Source: Chloroflexota bacterium (GTDB lineage Bacteria; Chloroflexota; Anaerolineae; Anaerolineales; Anaerolineaceae). Taken from it: DNA of 64,000 bases. Numbering within the stretch: position 1 is the stretch's first letter; every line of letters starts with the position of its first letter. The position numbers and the translations under genes were made by a program. The stretch is from the NCBI GenBank assembly GCA_009773005.1, contig WOUT01000003.1, forward strand, positions 20,978 through 84,977, read 5' to 3'. This document shows, one piece after another, positions 53,336 through 63,323 of the stretch. Under the pieces are notes generated by a model, which saw nothing but the letters and a program-made list of their open reading frames with translations, had not been told where the DNA came from and ran no database searches.

Positions 53336-56300
53336 TTAATCTTTTAAAACAAAAACAATCGTGGTCAAGGCTGGAAGAGTAAAAGTACCAGTTGAAGGTT
53401 CAAACAAAGACTTTTGAACTACAGGATCGACTGAGGTGAACTGAACAGGATGCAACACGAACGCATTCCCAATTAATATGCTTTCCGTAAACTTTATTGT
53501 CTTAGGATTGGCATTAAAAAATACAAAGATGTCACTGTATTTAGAGTCAATATTTCCGGTGTCTTTAATTTGCATCACGATCAATCCGGGAATCTGTTGC
53601 CGACCTGTATTGAAAAAACTCAGCGAAGCGGAAATTTGTTCTTCGGTAGTCAAACGGAAAAGCGGGGAACTCTTGCGGATCTGCAAGTATTCCTGAAAGA
53701 TATGTGATGCTGTCATGATCTGGGCAGAGGTTGGTTTGAGTTCCGGGTTTGACAGGATTGGTTTGTAGATATCCCACTTATCACTGCCTTCGATAGGCAG
53801 GCCAACCCCCCAATTATTCGTTTGAAATGTCCAATCCAGTTTGTTATACCAATCGCCAGAATCGTAAGAATTTCGATCAAGAGATTTGGAACGCAATAGA
53901 TCATCACCGGCATGGAAGAAAGGCACACCCTGGCTGAACATTGGAATGCTCAAAGCCAGGTTGTTCATTCGAATGCGGTTTGTCAGGGTTGTGGCTGCGG
54001 GCGCTTTGAGCTGAATCGCATCGAAAACAGTCTCATTATCGTGAGCAGAAACGTAAACCACATTTTCCTGCGGGTCAAGCGTATAGCCAGCGGCTGATCC
54101 ATTGTAAAAAACGTGCGCGCCGTCTGCCATATTACCATTCGAGCGCATGATCAAATAATTTTTAAGGTTGCCTGCCAGCCCGATACGAATCCAATCTGTG
54201 TAGTCAAACAGTTTGTCTTTTTGAGCGTCTAACAGACGTTTTTCAGCAGCGTTTGGCGAAAGGAATAGCCCGGTGCTAAAGCCTTGTTCTCGCGGATCGC
54301 CAAAAGGGTTGCCGCCCCTGGCGCCATCGCGCAGACGATCATTGAAAACTCCAATGCCCGTTCCGCCAATATTCAATTGGGTTGCGTTCGTTCCCCGGGC
54401 ATTCTTCGCCACTTCGCCGAAATCCCAACCTTCACCATAGATGTAAATTGATTTTCCATCCACACCATTTTTGGCAAGAGTCAATGCATCCAATGCATTT
54501 CGTACTGCCTGCATATTTGTGAGCATATGATGACCCATCAAATCAAAGCGGAAACCGTCCACTTTATATTTAGTCGCCCACGTTATGACTGAATCAATCA
54601 TCAATTTTTCCATCATGCGGTGTTCAGTGGCTGTATTCTGGCAGCAAGTACTTGTTTCTACGTTCCCGTCAGTATTCAAGCGGTAGTAATATCCTGGAAC
54701 GATCTTGTCGAGAACTGACTTCGCATCCTGTCCGCTTTGAGAGGTATGGTTGTAAACCACATCCATTACCACGCGCAGCCCGGTCTGATTGAGCGATTGC
54801 ACCATCTCGCGAAATTCCATGATCCGTGCGCTGCCATTCGGGTCAGCGGCGTAACTGCCCTCTGGGGTCGTGTAATGGTAGGGATCATACCCCCAATTGA
54901 ATCCGTCCTGCCCTTTAATAAGTGAAACCGCAATGGATTGATTATCTGAACTCGGGTCATAAGTTTTAAGCAGGTTATCATCAATGGTTTGCCAGGTTGA
55001 TTTATCTTCATTGACGCTTGCGATATCGAAAACTGGCAAGAGATGAATATGTGTGAGACCCGTATTGGCCAACGTGGTCAGATGCTTCATTCCGTCAGAA
55101 TCTTTTATCGTGAACGCTTTGAAAGTTCCACGCAGGTCTTCAGGAACAGTTTTGTCATTATTGCTGAAATCCCTGACATGCAGCTCGTAGATCACAATAT
55201 CTTCGGGGGTGGCTAAAGCAGGCTTTTTCAAATTCTCCCATCCAACAGGTTTCAGAATCGGGTCGTCAAGGTCAACGATTTGACTTTTTACACTGTTTGG
55301 GGAGAGGCTGATTGAGTATGGATCGGTGACAAAATTTTTCTCGATCTTGCCTGTTTTTGGCACATACACTTGAACTTCATAAAGGTAATATTTATTTTTC
55401 CAGCCTGTTTGACCGGTCACTCTCCAGACACCGGTGGTGACATCGCGGGTCATCGGATAGTAATTTCCAACCATTAAATCTGCTCTTTCGTAAATACGCA
55501 CACCCACGGATTTTGCGGTCGGCGCCCAAACCCGCAGGGTAGGAGTGCCGTGCGTAAACTCCACGCCCAGGTTACCGGAATAGGTATACACAGCATCCAA
55601 AACTCCCGCAGTTTGAACTCCGGTTGCGTCGATCACTTTATTTTTGTCATCCCTAACGACCACGGCCAGTTGAGATCTTAATGCATCGGGGATTTTTGTC
55701 AAATCGGGTTGAGCGATTTTGAATGCTGAAAAACCGGCAAGGTACGGATTATTTTTGAATACATCCCCGCCCGGACCAGATCTACTATAGGTAAGGGGAA
55801 TTTCAATTCCGCCAGAAACGCCGTCAGTGGTTAAGGCAAGCGAGGCATTTGGTGAATAGAATAACGAATATTTATATCTTGGAGAGCCGACAATATTCCA
55901 TAATAGTGTGTCCTGGTTCACCCAGATGGCTTTAAGTTTTGCCAGGCTGCCCTTCGGAGCCCCGGTGGTGCTAAGGATAAGTTCTTTTTTCACGATATCA
56001 TATCCAAAATAGATTTCATCATTATCTTTTGCAACAATGAAGGTTTGAGGTTTAGTGGTCGATGTGACCGTTTTTTGATTGATATTTAAGAAAACTGAAT
56101 ACTTTCCGGCTTTGAGCGCCTTGGTTACAAAGGCGAAGTTGCCATCCCCTTCAGGATCTTGCAGCCAGGAACGCAGGCAGGCAGGATCGTTGTCTTTAGA
56201 GCACCCAAGTTGGGTTTGAAAATCTCCAGAGGCAACAATTAGTGGCGCATTATAATCGTCAGCGATGACGTGCGATTGATGGTCATAGTAAAATGAAACT

Positions 56301-56683
56301 TTGATCGTGCTGTCAATGACTAGCGGGATATCTGAACCCCCGCGCGAAGCGTTTTTCCCGTAGTTCTCATCCCACGTTCCATTTAGCGCGACCTTATAAC
56401 GCGGCCCCTTTTTATCCTGGTCATTCGATGGAGTAACATCGAAAGCGCCTTTCCATACCTTTGAATTGGCGTCATAAGTTAAATTGGTTTTCGCGCAACC
56501 TGGCATCCAATCTCCGGTGCAGCCAAGTTCAGATTGCATCGTGCCCGCAACCGTAACAATGTCGGGCTGGGTTGTCGAATCTTGCGCAAGGCCAGTTGTG
56601 ATATTAATGGGTGTTAAAACTGCAAGTATTAAAACTAATGAAAATAGCATTCGAAGGAAGGATTTCAAGTTTTTCATTTTCAC
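53336..56683 (-). CDS. pulA: Secreted type I pullulanase (GH13)
   Basis: 1115 aa. Signal peptide (about 1-33). Two N-terminal starch-related modules (about 40-145 and 145-240) share the …LGC…W… pattern (SELGCTGDWMPGC and TQLGCSKDNDPAC). A pullulanase N2-like region and a CBM48 follow, then the GH13 barrel with VVYNHT, nucleophile D714 in GFRFDLMG, acid/base E751 in YGEGWDFG and D882 in SAHDNETV. It hydrolyses alpha-1,6 bonds of pullulan and branched starch outside the cell. It stands alone, with GAGGAG before the ATG. No sugar transporter lies beside it. Confidence 0.94.
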   Translation of the reverse strand: MKMKNLKSFLRMLFSLVLILAVLTPINITTGLAQDSTTQPDIVTVAGTMQSELGCTGDWMPGCAKTNLTYDANSKVWKGAFDVTPSNDQDKKGPRYKVALNGTWDENYGKNASRGGSDIPLVIDSTIKVSFYYDHQSHVIADDYNAPLIVASGDFQTQLGCSKDNDPACLRSWLQDPEGDGNFAFVTKALKAGKYSVFLNINQKTVTSTTKPQTFIVAKDNDEIYFGYDIVKKELILSTTGAPKGSLAKLKAIWVNQDTLLWNIVGSPRYKYSLFYSPNASLALTTDGVSGGIEIPLTYSRSGPGGDVFKNNPYLAGFSAFKIAQPDLTKIPDALRSQLAVVVRDDKNKVIDATGVQTAGVLDAVYTYSGNLGVEFTHGTPTLRVWAPTAKSVGVRIYERADLMVGNYYPMTRDVTTGVWRVTGQTGWKNKYYLYEVQVYVPKTGKIEKNFVTDPYSISLSPNSVKSQIVDLDDPILKPVGWENLKKPALATPEDIVIYELHVRDFSNNDKTVPEDLRGTFKAFTIKDSDGMKHLTTLANTGLTHIHLLPVFDIASVNEDKSTWQTIDDNLLKTYDPSSDNQSIAVSLIKGQDGFNWGYDPYHYTTPEGSYAADPNGSARIMEFREMVQSLNQTGLRVVMDVVYNHTSQSGQDAKSVLDKIVPGYYYRLNTDGNVETSTCCQNTATEHRMMEKLMIDSVITWATKYKVDGFRFDLMGHHMLTNMQAVRNALDALTLAKNGVDGKSIYIYGEGWDFGEVAKNARGTNATQLNIGGTGIGVFNDRLRDGARGGNPFGDPREQGFSTGLFLSPNAAEKRLLDAQKDKLFDYTDWIRIGLAGNLKNYLIMRSNGNMADGAHVFYNGSAAGYTLDPQENVVYVSAHDNETVFDAIQLKAPAATTLTNRIRMNNLALSIPMFSQGVPFFHAGDDLLRSKSLDRNSYDSGDWYNKLDWTFQTNNWGVGLPIEGSDKWDIYKPILSNPELKPTSAQIMTASHIFQEYLQIRKSSPLFRLTTEEQISASLSFFNTGRQQIPGLIVMQIKDTGNIDSKYSDIFVFFNANPKTIKFTESILIGNAFVLHPVQFTSVDPVVQKSLFEPSTGTFTLPALTTIVFVLKD

Positions 56684-56710
56684 TCCTCGAGTATTAGCGG
56701 GATCGTTTGG

Positions 56711-57184
56711 TCACGCGTTACTGTCCAGGTGAATATCGATAATCTCGCCCGTTGTGCCTCTCGATTGCATTTCTGATTCCCAAAGCAGAAACCGGTCGAG
56801 GTCAGAGCGGATCTGGGCGAGTACAAACATCAACACAGCGGCGTCATCGATAAATCCGGAAAGCGGGATCCAGTCTGGCATCAGGTCGATCGGGGAGACA
56901 AAATAAATCACGGCTCCAACAATAAGAACAACTGAACCCCAGGGAATGGCGGTGTATTGTTTGCTGAAATACGCTTGCAGCAATCTGAATAAGGTTTTCA
57001 AATTTCGCCATAATTCTGCCAGTGGACCATTGATCTTTTCTTTGTTGTTGGCTTTCTTCATCGCTTCATCCAGCAGGCGTTTTGATTTCTCAGGGTCTTT
57101 CAGGTAATCCTCGGCGCGGCTTTTTGACTGGGCGACTGCTTCCGAGACTTTTTTTGGGTCTGGTTGGTACGGTTTTTGTGTCAT
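56711..57184 (-). CDS. YkvA (DUF1232) family membrane protein
   Basis: 157 aa. A charged N-terminal helix region, then YFVSPIDLMPDWIPLSGFIDDAAVLMFVLAQIRSDLDRF, the DUF1232 hallmark with two short helices. Function unknown. ATG 57184 with AGGAA upstream is chosen over the longer frame, which overlaps the neighbour. One base separates it from the 2H phosphoesterase gene. Confidence 0.88.
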   Translation of the reverse strand: MTQKPYQPDPKKVSEAVAQSKSRAEDYLKDPEKSKRLLDEAMKKANNKEKINGPLAELWRNLKTLFRLLQAYFSKQYTAIPWGSVVLIVGAVIYFVSPIDLMPDWIPLSGFIDDAAVLMFVLAQIRSDLDRFLLWESEMQSRGTTGEIIDIHLDSNA

Positions 57185-57185
57185 C

Positions 57186-57743
57186 TTATTCCTGTATTTG
57201 TAATGGATATTCAACCAAATATTCTATTGGACGAAAAGCGATCACGCCCAGTTCAGCAAACCAACCGCGAATGGGCGTGAAGTGTTGTTTGCATAAGTGG
57301 ACTGCCAGATTAAGTTGTTCATCCGGCAAGTTGAACTCAAGGGTGCAGTGAGGCACCCATCGGTTTGGCAAATAATAGGGTGACGGGTTTAGATTCACCT
57401 TCTTTAACATTCGGTGAAAATCCTCGTGTGTTTTTAAGAGTTGCACGGTGGGAATTGGAGTTAGAAATAATACGTTGTCAATGGTGGGGAAAGTCCCGAT
57501 CGCGTCAAGCTGCACTGGGAATCGTTTCAGTCTCTGAGAAAATGCAAATGCAACCTGTTTCAAATTTTCAGGTTCCGCTTTGGAGAATACAGCCAGACTG
57601 ACATGGGGTTTGTCTCCCATTTTACCTAATACCGGGTCAATCCCAAGTTTGTAGATTGATTCTCTAAAGGCGAGCACTCGCTCTTCCATCTGCGGGTCGA
57701 AGTAGAGTTCTATCGCATAACCCTGCGGAGAAGGCACTGACAT
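57186..57743 (-). CDS. 2'-5' RNA ligase-like (2H phosphoesterase) protein
   Basis: 185 aa. Two HxS/T-like motifs, HVSLAVF (about 47) and HCTLEF (about 137), at the spacing of the 2H superfamily. These act on 2'-5' or cyclic phosphodiester bonds. In an operon with the transporter upstream (4-base gap) and YkvA downstream. Substrate unknown. Confidence 0.85.
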   Translation of the reverse strand: MSVPSPQGYAIELYFDPQMEERVLAFRESIYKLGIDPVLGKMGDKPHVSLAVFSKAEPENLKQVAFAFSQRLKRFPVQLDAIGTFPTIDNVLFLTPIPTVQLLKTHEDFHRMLKKVNLNPSPYYLPNRWVPHCTLEFNLPDEQLNLAVHLCKQHFTPIRGWFAELGVIAFRPIEYLVEYPLQIQE

Positions 57744-57747
57744 CAAT

Positions 57748-58233
57748 TTACCCTTTTTTTGGCAGAAGAAGAAATAAACCCGCTGCCATGACCAGCAAGC
57801 CGATCAATCTCGGGATGGTGATCGGAATTGGAGCCGATCCGCCCCAGCCTTTGGCATCGATGAACACTGAAACGAGCATCTGGCCGAGAATAACGGTTGC
57901 CAGTCCCGCCGCAACGCCTGTTTTTTGAAGCGAGAAGGAAATTCCGGTGACGATTAGGATCCCTAATGCTCCAGCGAAAATGAGCATCGCAAGTGAAGTG
58001 GATGGCAGCTGCCAAAAACCTTTCCCTTTTACGAGAAGGAGGACCAGAAAAAACAATCCGGCGATCATCCCTCCAATCGAGTTCATTAAAACACCGGTTT
58101 TAAAATTGCCAATCAAACTGCCAATGCGGCTGCTTAAAGTGGATTGAGCGCCAATCGCGATACCGGTGAACAAGGCTCCTACAATTCCGAGCACCACCAA
58201 ATTTGTCAAAATGATCCTCCGTTTAGCATTCAT
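57748..58233 (-). CDS. DMT-type small transporter (YdcZ/DUF606-like)
   Basis: 161 aa, five hydrophobic helices, with IGAQSTLSSRIGSLIGNFKTGVLMNSIGGMIAG near the start and AAGLATVILGQMLVSVFID in the middle, matching DUF606 half-transporters. They probably work as dimers. Substrate unknown. ATG 58233 behind GAAGGTGA chosen over GTG 58239. Confidence 0.82.
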   Translation of the reverse strand: MNAKRRIILTNLVVLGIVGALFTGIAIGAQSTLSSRIGSLIGNFKTGVLMNSIGGMIAGLFFLVLLLVKGKGFWQLPSTSLAMLIFAGALGILIVTGISFSLQKTGVAAGLATVILGQMLVSVFIDAKGWGGSAPIPITIPRLIGLLVMAAGLFLLLPKKG

Positions 58234-58257
58234 CTTCACCTTCTTTTTTATTTAAAG

Positions 58258-59583
58258 CTAATGATCCTGAAACTCATCAATGTATTCTTTAATAGTCGGC
58301 AAAGCGGTAAGACGGTCATAGAAGAAATTATTCACCAGGTTGATCACCATAGTTCGCGCTGCTTCTGCCTCATTGGTGAGGATTTGTTTTCCAGCCGGGT
58401 TGGCGAGAGCGTCTCTTAATCTGAGGAGGTGACTGACGATCTCGGTTTCTTCTTCGCCTTCCAGCGTTTTGATCACTGCCATGATCAGGCTGTCGGTGGA
58501 TTGAACGAGCTGTTCGCGGGTGATGCTTGATTCTGGGGTGCTGGCATCATCGATCGTGCGGATGAGCGACCAGACCTGGTAAAGCATTGTTGCAGGTTCG
58601 TCGAACAGCTCCCGCAGGAAACTGGCTTCTTCATATCTTCCGGTCAGGCGGAAGATATTGTACATGCGCTTGGCAACTTTGCCGTAATTGATATCCTTGG
58701 TCAAATACTTCTTTACTTCCCGTTCCAATGCCGCAACGTACTCCTCCAGGGCGTTTGCCGAGACGTGCTGCGCCAGTTTGGAAAAAATGGGTACCGAAGC
58801 TGCGTCGAGATAGACTTCCTGGAAATATGGATCAAGATAGCCATCCAACGGTGTGATTGACCCATCAGGCGCTTCCCAGGTTACATCCAGCATATTGCTG
58901 GCGTTGGCAAGCTGCTTGCGGATCGGATCAGCGACCACCCAATCAAGCTTGCACCAGCCCGGATCGCTGCTGACTTGCTCCCAGGTGAAACTGAGCGCGG
59001 AACCGTCCGGGCGAAACCCTTCGACCTTGCCGGCTTTTATCTGATCTGGGCGCCAGGCAATCGGGGAACCCGCTTTGGCTTTTTGATCTCCAACGATAAT
59101 ATCTTCCGGATAGGAACCAAATTTGACCTCGATCAACTGATAATTGGCGCCGTGAATTTTTTCAAGCGCTTTTTCACGCATGATGCGTGCGAGCACTTTG
59201 CAGGCTTCTTCGCGGGTGGGCGCAATGATATTGATACGCTCAAAATAATCGCAGTCGCCCGGGTATGTTTGAATCTTGGATTGCGCAGATGAACCTGACA
59301 GGGCGAGCGCGGTTTCCACTTCACCCGGAATATCCTCAAATTCCACGATCTTGCCGACCCGTTTAAAGTATTCCAGCTCTTTATCGCTGAAATCCAGCAT
59401 CGTGATCTTGTGGCCAAAGACTCCGGTGCGCGTATTAACTGTAATCGAGCCGTTGTCTTGAGCTGAAGCCATACTTGTCAACCACTGCAGGGCTTCTTCT
59501 TCCTCAATTTCGACGCCGAGGCGTTTGGCTGATTCCAGGATGCGATCGAGATCTGATTGTTTTTCGTTTTTTGGCTGAGTCAT
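58258..59583 (-). CDS. Hypothetical protein with nucleotidyltransferase-like motif
   Basis: 441 aa, soluble. ALALSGSSAQ (G97-S98) followed 11 residues later by GDCDYFERI (D110-x-D112) fits the G[GS]-x-D-x-D core of nucleotidyltransferase folds. A possible third acid is in CKLDWVVAD. The C-terminal half is helical. AAGGAGG is located upstream of the ATG. No family recognised, so enzymatic function is only a suggestion. Confidence 0.6.
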   Translation of the reverse strand: MTQPKNEKQSDLDRILESAKRLGVEIEEEEALQWLTSMASAQDNGSITVNTRTGVFGHKITMLDFSDKELEYFKRVGKIVEFEDIPGEVETALALSGSSAQSKIQTYPGDCDYFERINIIAPTREEACKVLARIMREKALEKIHGANYQLIEVKFGSYPEDIIVGDQKAKAGSPIAWRPDQIKAGKVEGFRPDGSALSFTWEQVSSDPGWCKLDWVVADPIRKQLANASNMLDVTWEAPDGSITPLDGYLDPYFQEVYLDAASVPIFSKLAQHVSANALEEYVAALEREVKKYLTKDINYGKVAKRMYNIFRLTGRYEEASFLRELFDEPATMLYQVWSLIRTIDDASTPESSITREQLVQSTDSLIMAVIKTLEGEEETEIVSHLLRLRDALANPAGKQILTNEAEAARTMVINLVNNFFYDRLTALPTIKEYIDEFQDH

Positions 59584-59668
59584 GTGATTCCTCCTTGAAA
59601 GTACTTCCGGACGCCAGAAAATATATTTATATGGAGTATAGCAAAATATTGAAAAATGTTGAGGGATA

Positions 59669-60235
59669 TTATTCAGGGCGTTGGATCTGCGGGGATTGGT
59701 TTAAGATCATCTTAAAGATTTCCGCCTGATCTTGCGCATCTGCCAGCGCGTTGTGGGTGAGGCGGCGTTCTTCAAGAAAATGACTTGACATATGTTTCAT
59801 TGAGGTTTGCCCCCAATCCACCCCGGTTTGACCCATGAAATAGGCTTTGATGTCCAGCGCGCTGTGACCAAAGGGGTTGTATCCAAGATAGCGATGGAAA
59901 TAATCATTCACAAACATCCAGTCAAACGGAGCATTCAAAGCTACGAAGACTGCCCGTTGACCTTCAGGCGTGACTTCCTTGATCCATTCAGCGAAAGCCT
60001 GCATGGCTTCTGCGGGTGGGATTCCAGTTTTTCCAAGAGTCTCCATCGATAGACCGCTGATCGCCAGCGCCTCAGCCGAAACCTCTTGGCGGTCGGGCTG
60101 CAGCTCGATATAAAAAGCAACGGAAGATTCTTCCACCAGGCAGGCTCCGATGGAAAGCAGCGCGAACTGCCCGGGGATCGGTCCGGCGGTTTCAACGTCA
60201 ACACTAATGTAAGTTTCTTCAGGCATGATGGACAT
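59669..60235 (-). CDS. DEDDh 3'-5' exonuclease (RNase T/DnaQ-like)
   Basis: 188 aa. ExoI YISVDVETAGP (Asp, Glu), ExoII ALNAPFDWMF (Asp) and ExoIII LTHNALADAQDQAEIF (His, Asp), the DEDDh set. A single-domain enzyme that trims RNA or DNA 3' ends. ATG 60235 has AAGG 4 bases upstream; ATG 60226 is also possible. Confidence 0.9.
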   Translation of the reverse strand: MSIMPEETYISVDVETAGPIPGQFALLSIGACLVEESSVAFYIELQPDRQEVSAEALAISGLSMETLGKTGIPPAEAMQAFAEWIKEVTPEGQRAVFVALNAPFDWMFVNDYFHRYLGYNPFGHSALDIKAYFMGQTGVDWGQTSMKHMSSHFLEERRLTHNALADAQDQAEIFKMILNQSPQIQRPE

Positions 60236-60400
60236 TATACCTTGTGGTTATATGAAATTTCCAAGAAAGCGCATAGAATTTTCTAAAAACTTGTGAACGT
60301 TAGTTTTCAGAAGGATAAAGAAATTGGCTTGACCAATGAATGAGATTTAGGGTATTCTCTTTATGTGCCTTTTTAATCATGCCTGACCCGGGTCTATTGA

Positions 60401-61867
60401 ATGACAGCAATCAAACTACCTCAAACCTTGCAATCCTTTCCTCCTGAAAAGCAATCGAATTCGGGTTTTCTCATTTTCTGTTTTGCAATGATGCTCATGC
60501 TTTCGATTGCCGTCTTGCTTCCACTCTATCCCAACGATTTCTTTCCATATATGCGCATCGGTCAAGAGATCATCAAGACCGGCGGCATCCCGACAACTGA
60601 GTTCATGACCTACACACGGTTCGACGAGCCGGCTGTCTATTTGTATTGGCTGCCTTCCCTCATTTTTCTGGGAGTTTATAACTTGGGCGGCGTCACCCTG
60701 GTTGGAATCGTCTCAGCTTTATGCATCGGCAGTTTTTACGCTTTGTTGTGGATGTGCCTGCGTGAATTCAAGGCCGGACCGCTCACTTCGGGGTTTGTCC
60801 TGTTGATTACGGCGGTGGTCGGCATCAATTATTGGGCGACCCGACCCCAGATCTTCACCTATCCGCTTTTTGGTCTGGCATTATTGGCGTTGATCCGCTG
60901 GCAACGACGGGATGACCGGCTTTTATGGTTCATACCGTTGATAGCAATGCTATGGGCTAATTTCCACGGGTCATTTATCGTCTTATTCTTCCTCACGCTC
61001 CCTGCCCTCATCTTTGGCGGCGGCAACCGCAAGCGGTTGTTGATCGTCACGGTGATCGCTCTTTTAGCAACATTAATCAACCGCTACGGGTTTAATTTAT
61101 GGTTGAATATGGTTTCGATGGTCAACAATGATTCTATTAAGCTGTTCAGCCTGGAATGGAAACTGCCAGTCAATGACGGATGGCAGGCGAACATCTTCTT
61201 CGCCACCCTGCTCGTGATCCCGGTTTTGACAGCCATCACCAAGCCCAAAATTCAACTGTTTTATTGGATTTGGTTTCTCGGGTTTGGCTGGATGGCGCTT
61301 TCCGCGGTACGGTATGGCGTCTGGTTTCTGGCAATCGAGGCATTTTTGTTGGCAATGCTCCTCAGCCCGATCTTTGAGCGCTACCTTGAACGCTCTGACC
61401 GCTTTCAAAATCGGACGGTCAACCTGGTGATCGGCATCCTCTTACTGATGTTCCCAATTACCCTGCTGCCGGGCATTCGCGGGCTGTGGTGGCAGCAAGC
61501 GCCTCCGGTCTACAACGACCGCACACCAGTTGCCGCCGCGGAGTGGATCAAACACAACCCCCAATTGCCCGGCGAATTGTGGAGCGATTTCACCTATTCA
61601 ACATACCTGACCTATGCCCTACCGGAGCGCAAGCTGTTCATGACCAACCGTTTTGAGGATTTTCCCGCCGGGCAGTTTTTGGATAATAAACGCATCGCCG
61701 AAGCGGATTATGACTGGCAGTCTCTATTGGATAAGTATGGCATTAATCTGCTCATGCCCAGTGTCACCTTGCAGCCCGACTTGATCAGCGCGGCGTCTGC
61801 CTCTGCGGATTGGGCAGAAGTCTATCGGGATGAGATGACCGTTTTATTTGTGCGTAATCACCCATAA
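60401..61867 (+). CDS. Polytopic membrane protein, GT-C-like (copy 1)
   Basis: 488 aa, about ten or eleven membrane helices and a C-terminal outward domain of about 120 aa. The motifs IPTTEFMTYTRFDEPA near the first loop, RPQIFTYPLFGL and WANFHGSF resemble lipid-sugar glycosyltransferases of the GT-C type, but the donor or acceptor is unknown. It is closely similar in length, motifs and layout to the next gene, clearly a tandem duplication. Confidence 0.7.
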   Translation: MTAIKLPQTLQSFPPEKQSNSGFLIFCFAMMLMLSIAVLLPLYPNDFFPYMRIGQEIIKTGGIPTTEFMTYTRFDEPAVYLYWLPSLIFLGVYNLGGVTLVGIVSALCIGSFYALLWMCLREFKAGPLTSGFVLLITAVVGINYWATRPQIFTYPLFGLALLALIRWQRRDDRLLWFIPLIAMLWANFHGSFIVLFFLTLPALIFGGGNRKRLLIVTVIALLATLINRYGFNLWLNMVSMVNNDSIKLFSLEWKLPVNDGWQANIFFATLLVIPVLTAITKPKIQLFYWIWFLGFGWMALSAVRYGVWFLAIEAFLLAMLLSPIFERYLERSDRFQNRTVNLVIGILLLMFPITLLPGIRGLWWQQAPPVYNDRTPVAAAEWIKHNPQLPGELWSDFTYSTYLTYALPERKLFMTNRFEDFPAGQFLDNKRIAEADYDWQSLLDKYGINLLMPSVTLQPDLISAASASADWAEVYRDEMTVLFVRNHP

Positions 61868-61892
61868 ATGGTTGATTTGGAGTGCAGTTGAC

Positions 61893-63314
61893 GTGGATAT
61901 AGAAAAGAAAACCCGGTCCGGTTTCTTGCTGGTGAGCATCGTCTTGATGATCATCTTTATCATCGCGGTGCTGATGCCAATCGAACCCAGCGATTACTGG
62001 ACGTATCTGCGCATCGGCGATGAAATCCTGAGTACGCGCCACATCCCGACCACCGAGTTCATGACCTACACCCGGGCGGGCGAACCAGCGCTATTTTCCT
62101 ACTGGTTGGCATCCCTTACCTTATTAGGGATCTACAAAACGGGCGGGGTGTTGCTAACCGCGCTGGTTACCGGGATTTGTATCACCGCCTTATACGTTTT
62201 GCTGTGGTTGTGTCTGCGCGAATTGAAAGCCGGTCCGGTCTCAGCGAGTTTGCTGCTGCTGGTCACCGCCTTGATGGGCAGCAACAATTGGTCCACCCGC
62301 CCGCAAATTTTTACTTATCCGCTCTTTGGTCTGACGTTGTGGATTTTGGTGAAATGGCAGCTCAAAGACAATCGCTTTTTGTGGTATTTACCCATTGCAG
62401 CATTGTTGTGGGTGAACCTGCACGGGTCTTATATTCTATTATTCCTACTCTTGATCGCCGCGTTGATCTTTGGCGAAGGCGACCGTAAAAGATTGTTGAT
62501 CGTGGCCTTGATCTGTGGCGCAGCATCTTTCATCAATCCCTACGGCGCTCAAATCTGGACGAACGCTTCCAGTATGATTGGCAACACCCTCATAAAAACC
62601 TTCAGCTCCGAATGGTTCCCGCCTGCCAACCAGGGTTGGCAGTTGAACCTGTTCTTTGCTTCTTTGCTGCTGATCCCGATCATCACAGCCTTTACACCTG
62701 CAAGAGCCAAAAAACTCTACTGGGTGTGGTTTCTCGGTTTTGGCTGGATGGCGCTTTCGAGTGTTAGATACGTGGTCTGGTTCTCGGTGGTTGAAGCGCT
62801 GCTGCTGGCAGAGCTGGCCGGACCCTGGTTAAAACGGTTTCTTGATAAACGCCCGGTCTTCCCCAATAAAGCTTTAAATCTCAGCCTGGGTATCTTGCTG
62901 CTCGGGTTATCGCTGGCTTTCTTGCCTGGCATCCGCGAGAGCTGGTGGGTGCAGGCGCCTCCCGATTTCACGGACACAACCCCCGTCCGCGCGGTGGAAT
63001 GGCTGAAGCAGCGCCCCGATCTGCCCGGCGAAGTGTGGAGCAATTGGGTGGCGTCCATCTACATGACCTACGCGCTGCCCGAACGCAAAGTCTGGATCAC
63101 CAACCGCATCGAAGACTTCCCCGAAGAGCAGCACCTTGATAACAAGCGTTTGATGCGCGCCGCCTGGGATTGGCAGCTCATCCTGGACAAATACAGCGTC
63201 AACCTGCTGCTGCTGGACCGCAAATATGAAGACCCCCTGGTGCAGGCGGTTTCGGCATCGCCGGCATGGCAGGAGGTCTATCGTGACGACCAGTCGCTGA
63301 TATTCGTGCGTTGA
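61893..63314 (+). CDS. Polytopic membrane protein, GT-C-like (copy 2)
   Basis: 473 aa from GTG 61893, chosen because GGAG lies about 10 bases upstream; TTG 61848, inside the previous gene's end, is an alternative start. It shares IPTTEFMTYTRAGEPA, RPQIFTYPLFGL, WVNLHGSY, the AWFLGFGWMALSSVRYVVWF-type helix and the LPERKVWITNRIEDFP C-terminal motif with copy 1. Tandem paralogue, probably the same pathway. Confidence 0.72.
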   Translation: MDIEKKTRSGFLLVSIVLMIIFIIAVLMPIEPSDYWTYLRIGDEILSTRHIPTTEFMTYTRAGEPALFSYWLASLTLLGIYKTGGVLLTALVTGICITALYVLLWLCLRELKAGPVSASLLLLVTALMGSNNWSTRPQIFTYPLFGLTLWILVKWQLKDNRFLWYLPIAALLWVNLHGSYILLFLLLIAALIFGEGDRKRLLIVALICGAASFINPYGAQIWTNASSMIGNTLIKTFSSEWFPPANQGWQLNLFFASLLLIPIITAFTPARAKKLYWVWFLGFGWMALSSVRYVVWFSVVEALLLAELAGPWLKRFLDKRPVFPNKALNLSLGILLLGLSLAFLPGIRESWWVQAPPDFTDTTPVRAVEWLKQRPDLPGEVWSNWVASIYMTYALPERKVWITNRIEDFPEEQHLDNKRLMRAAWDWQLILDKYSVNLLLLDRKYEDPLVQAVSASPAWQEVYRDDQSLIFVR

Positions 63315-63323
63315 GGGACTCGC

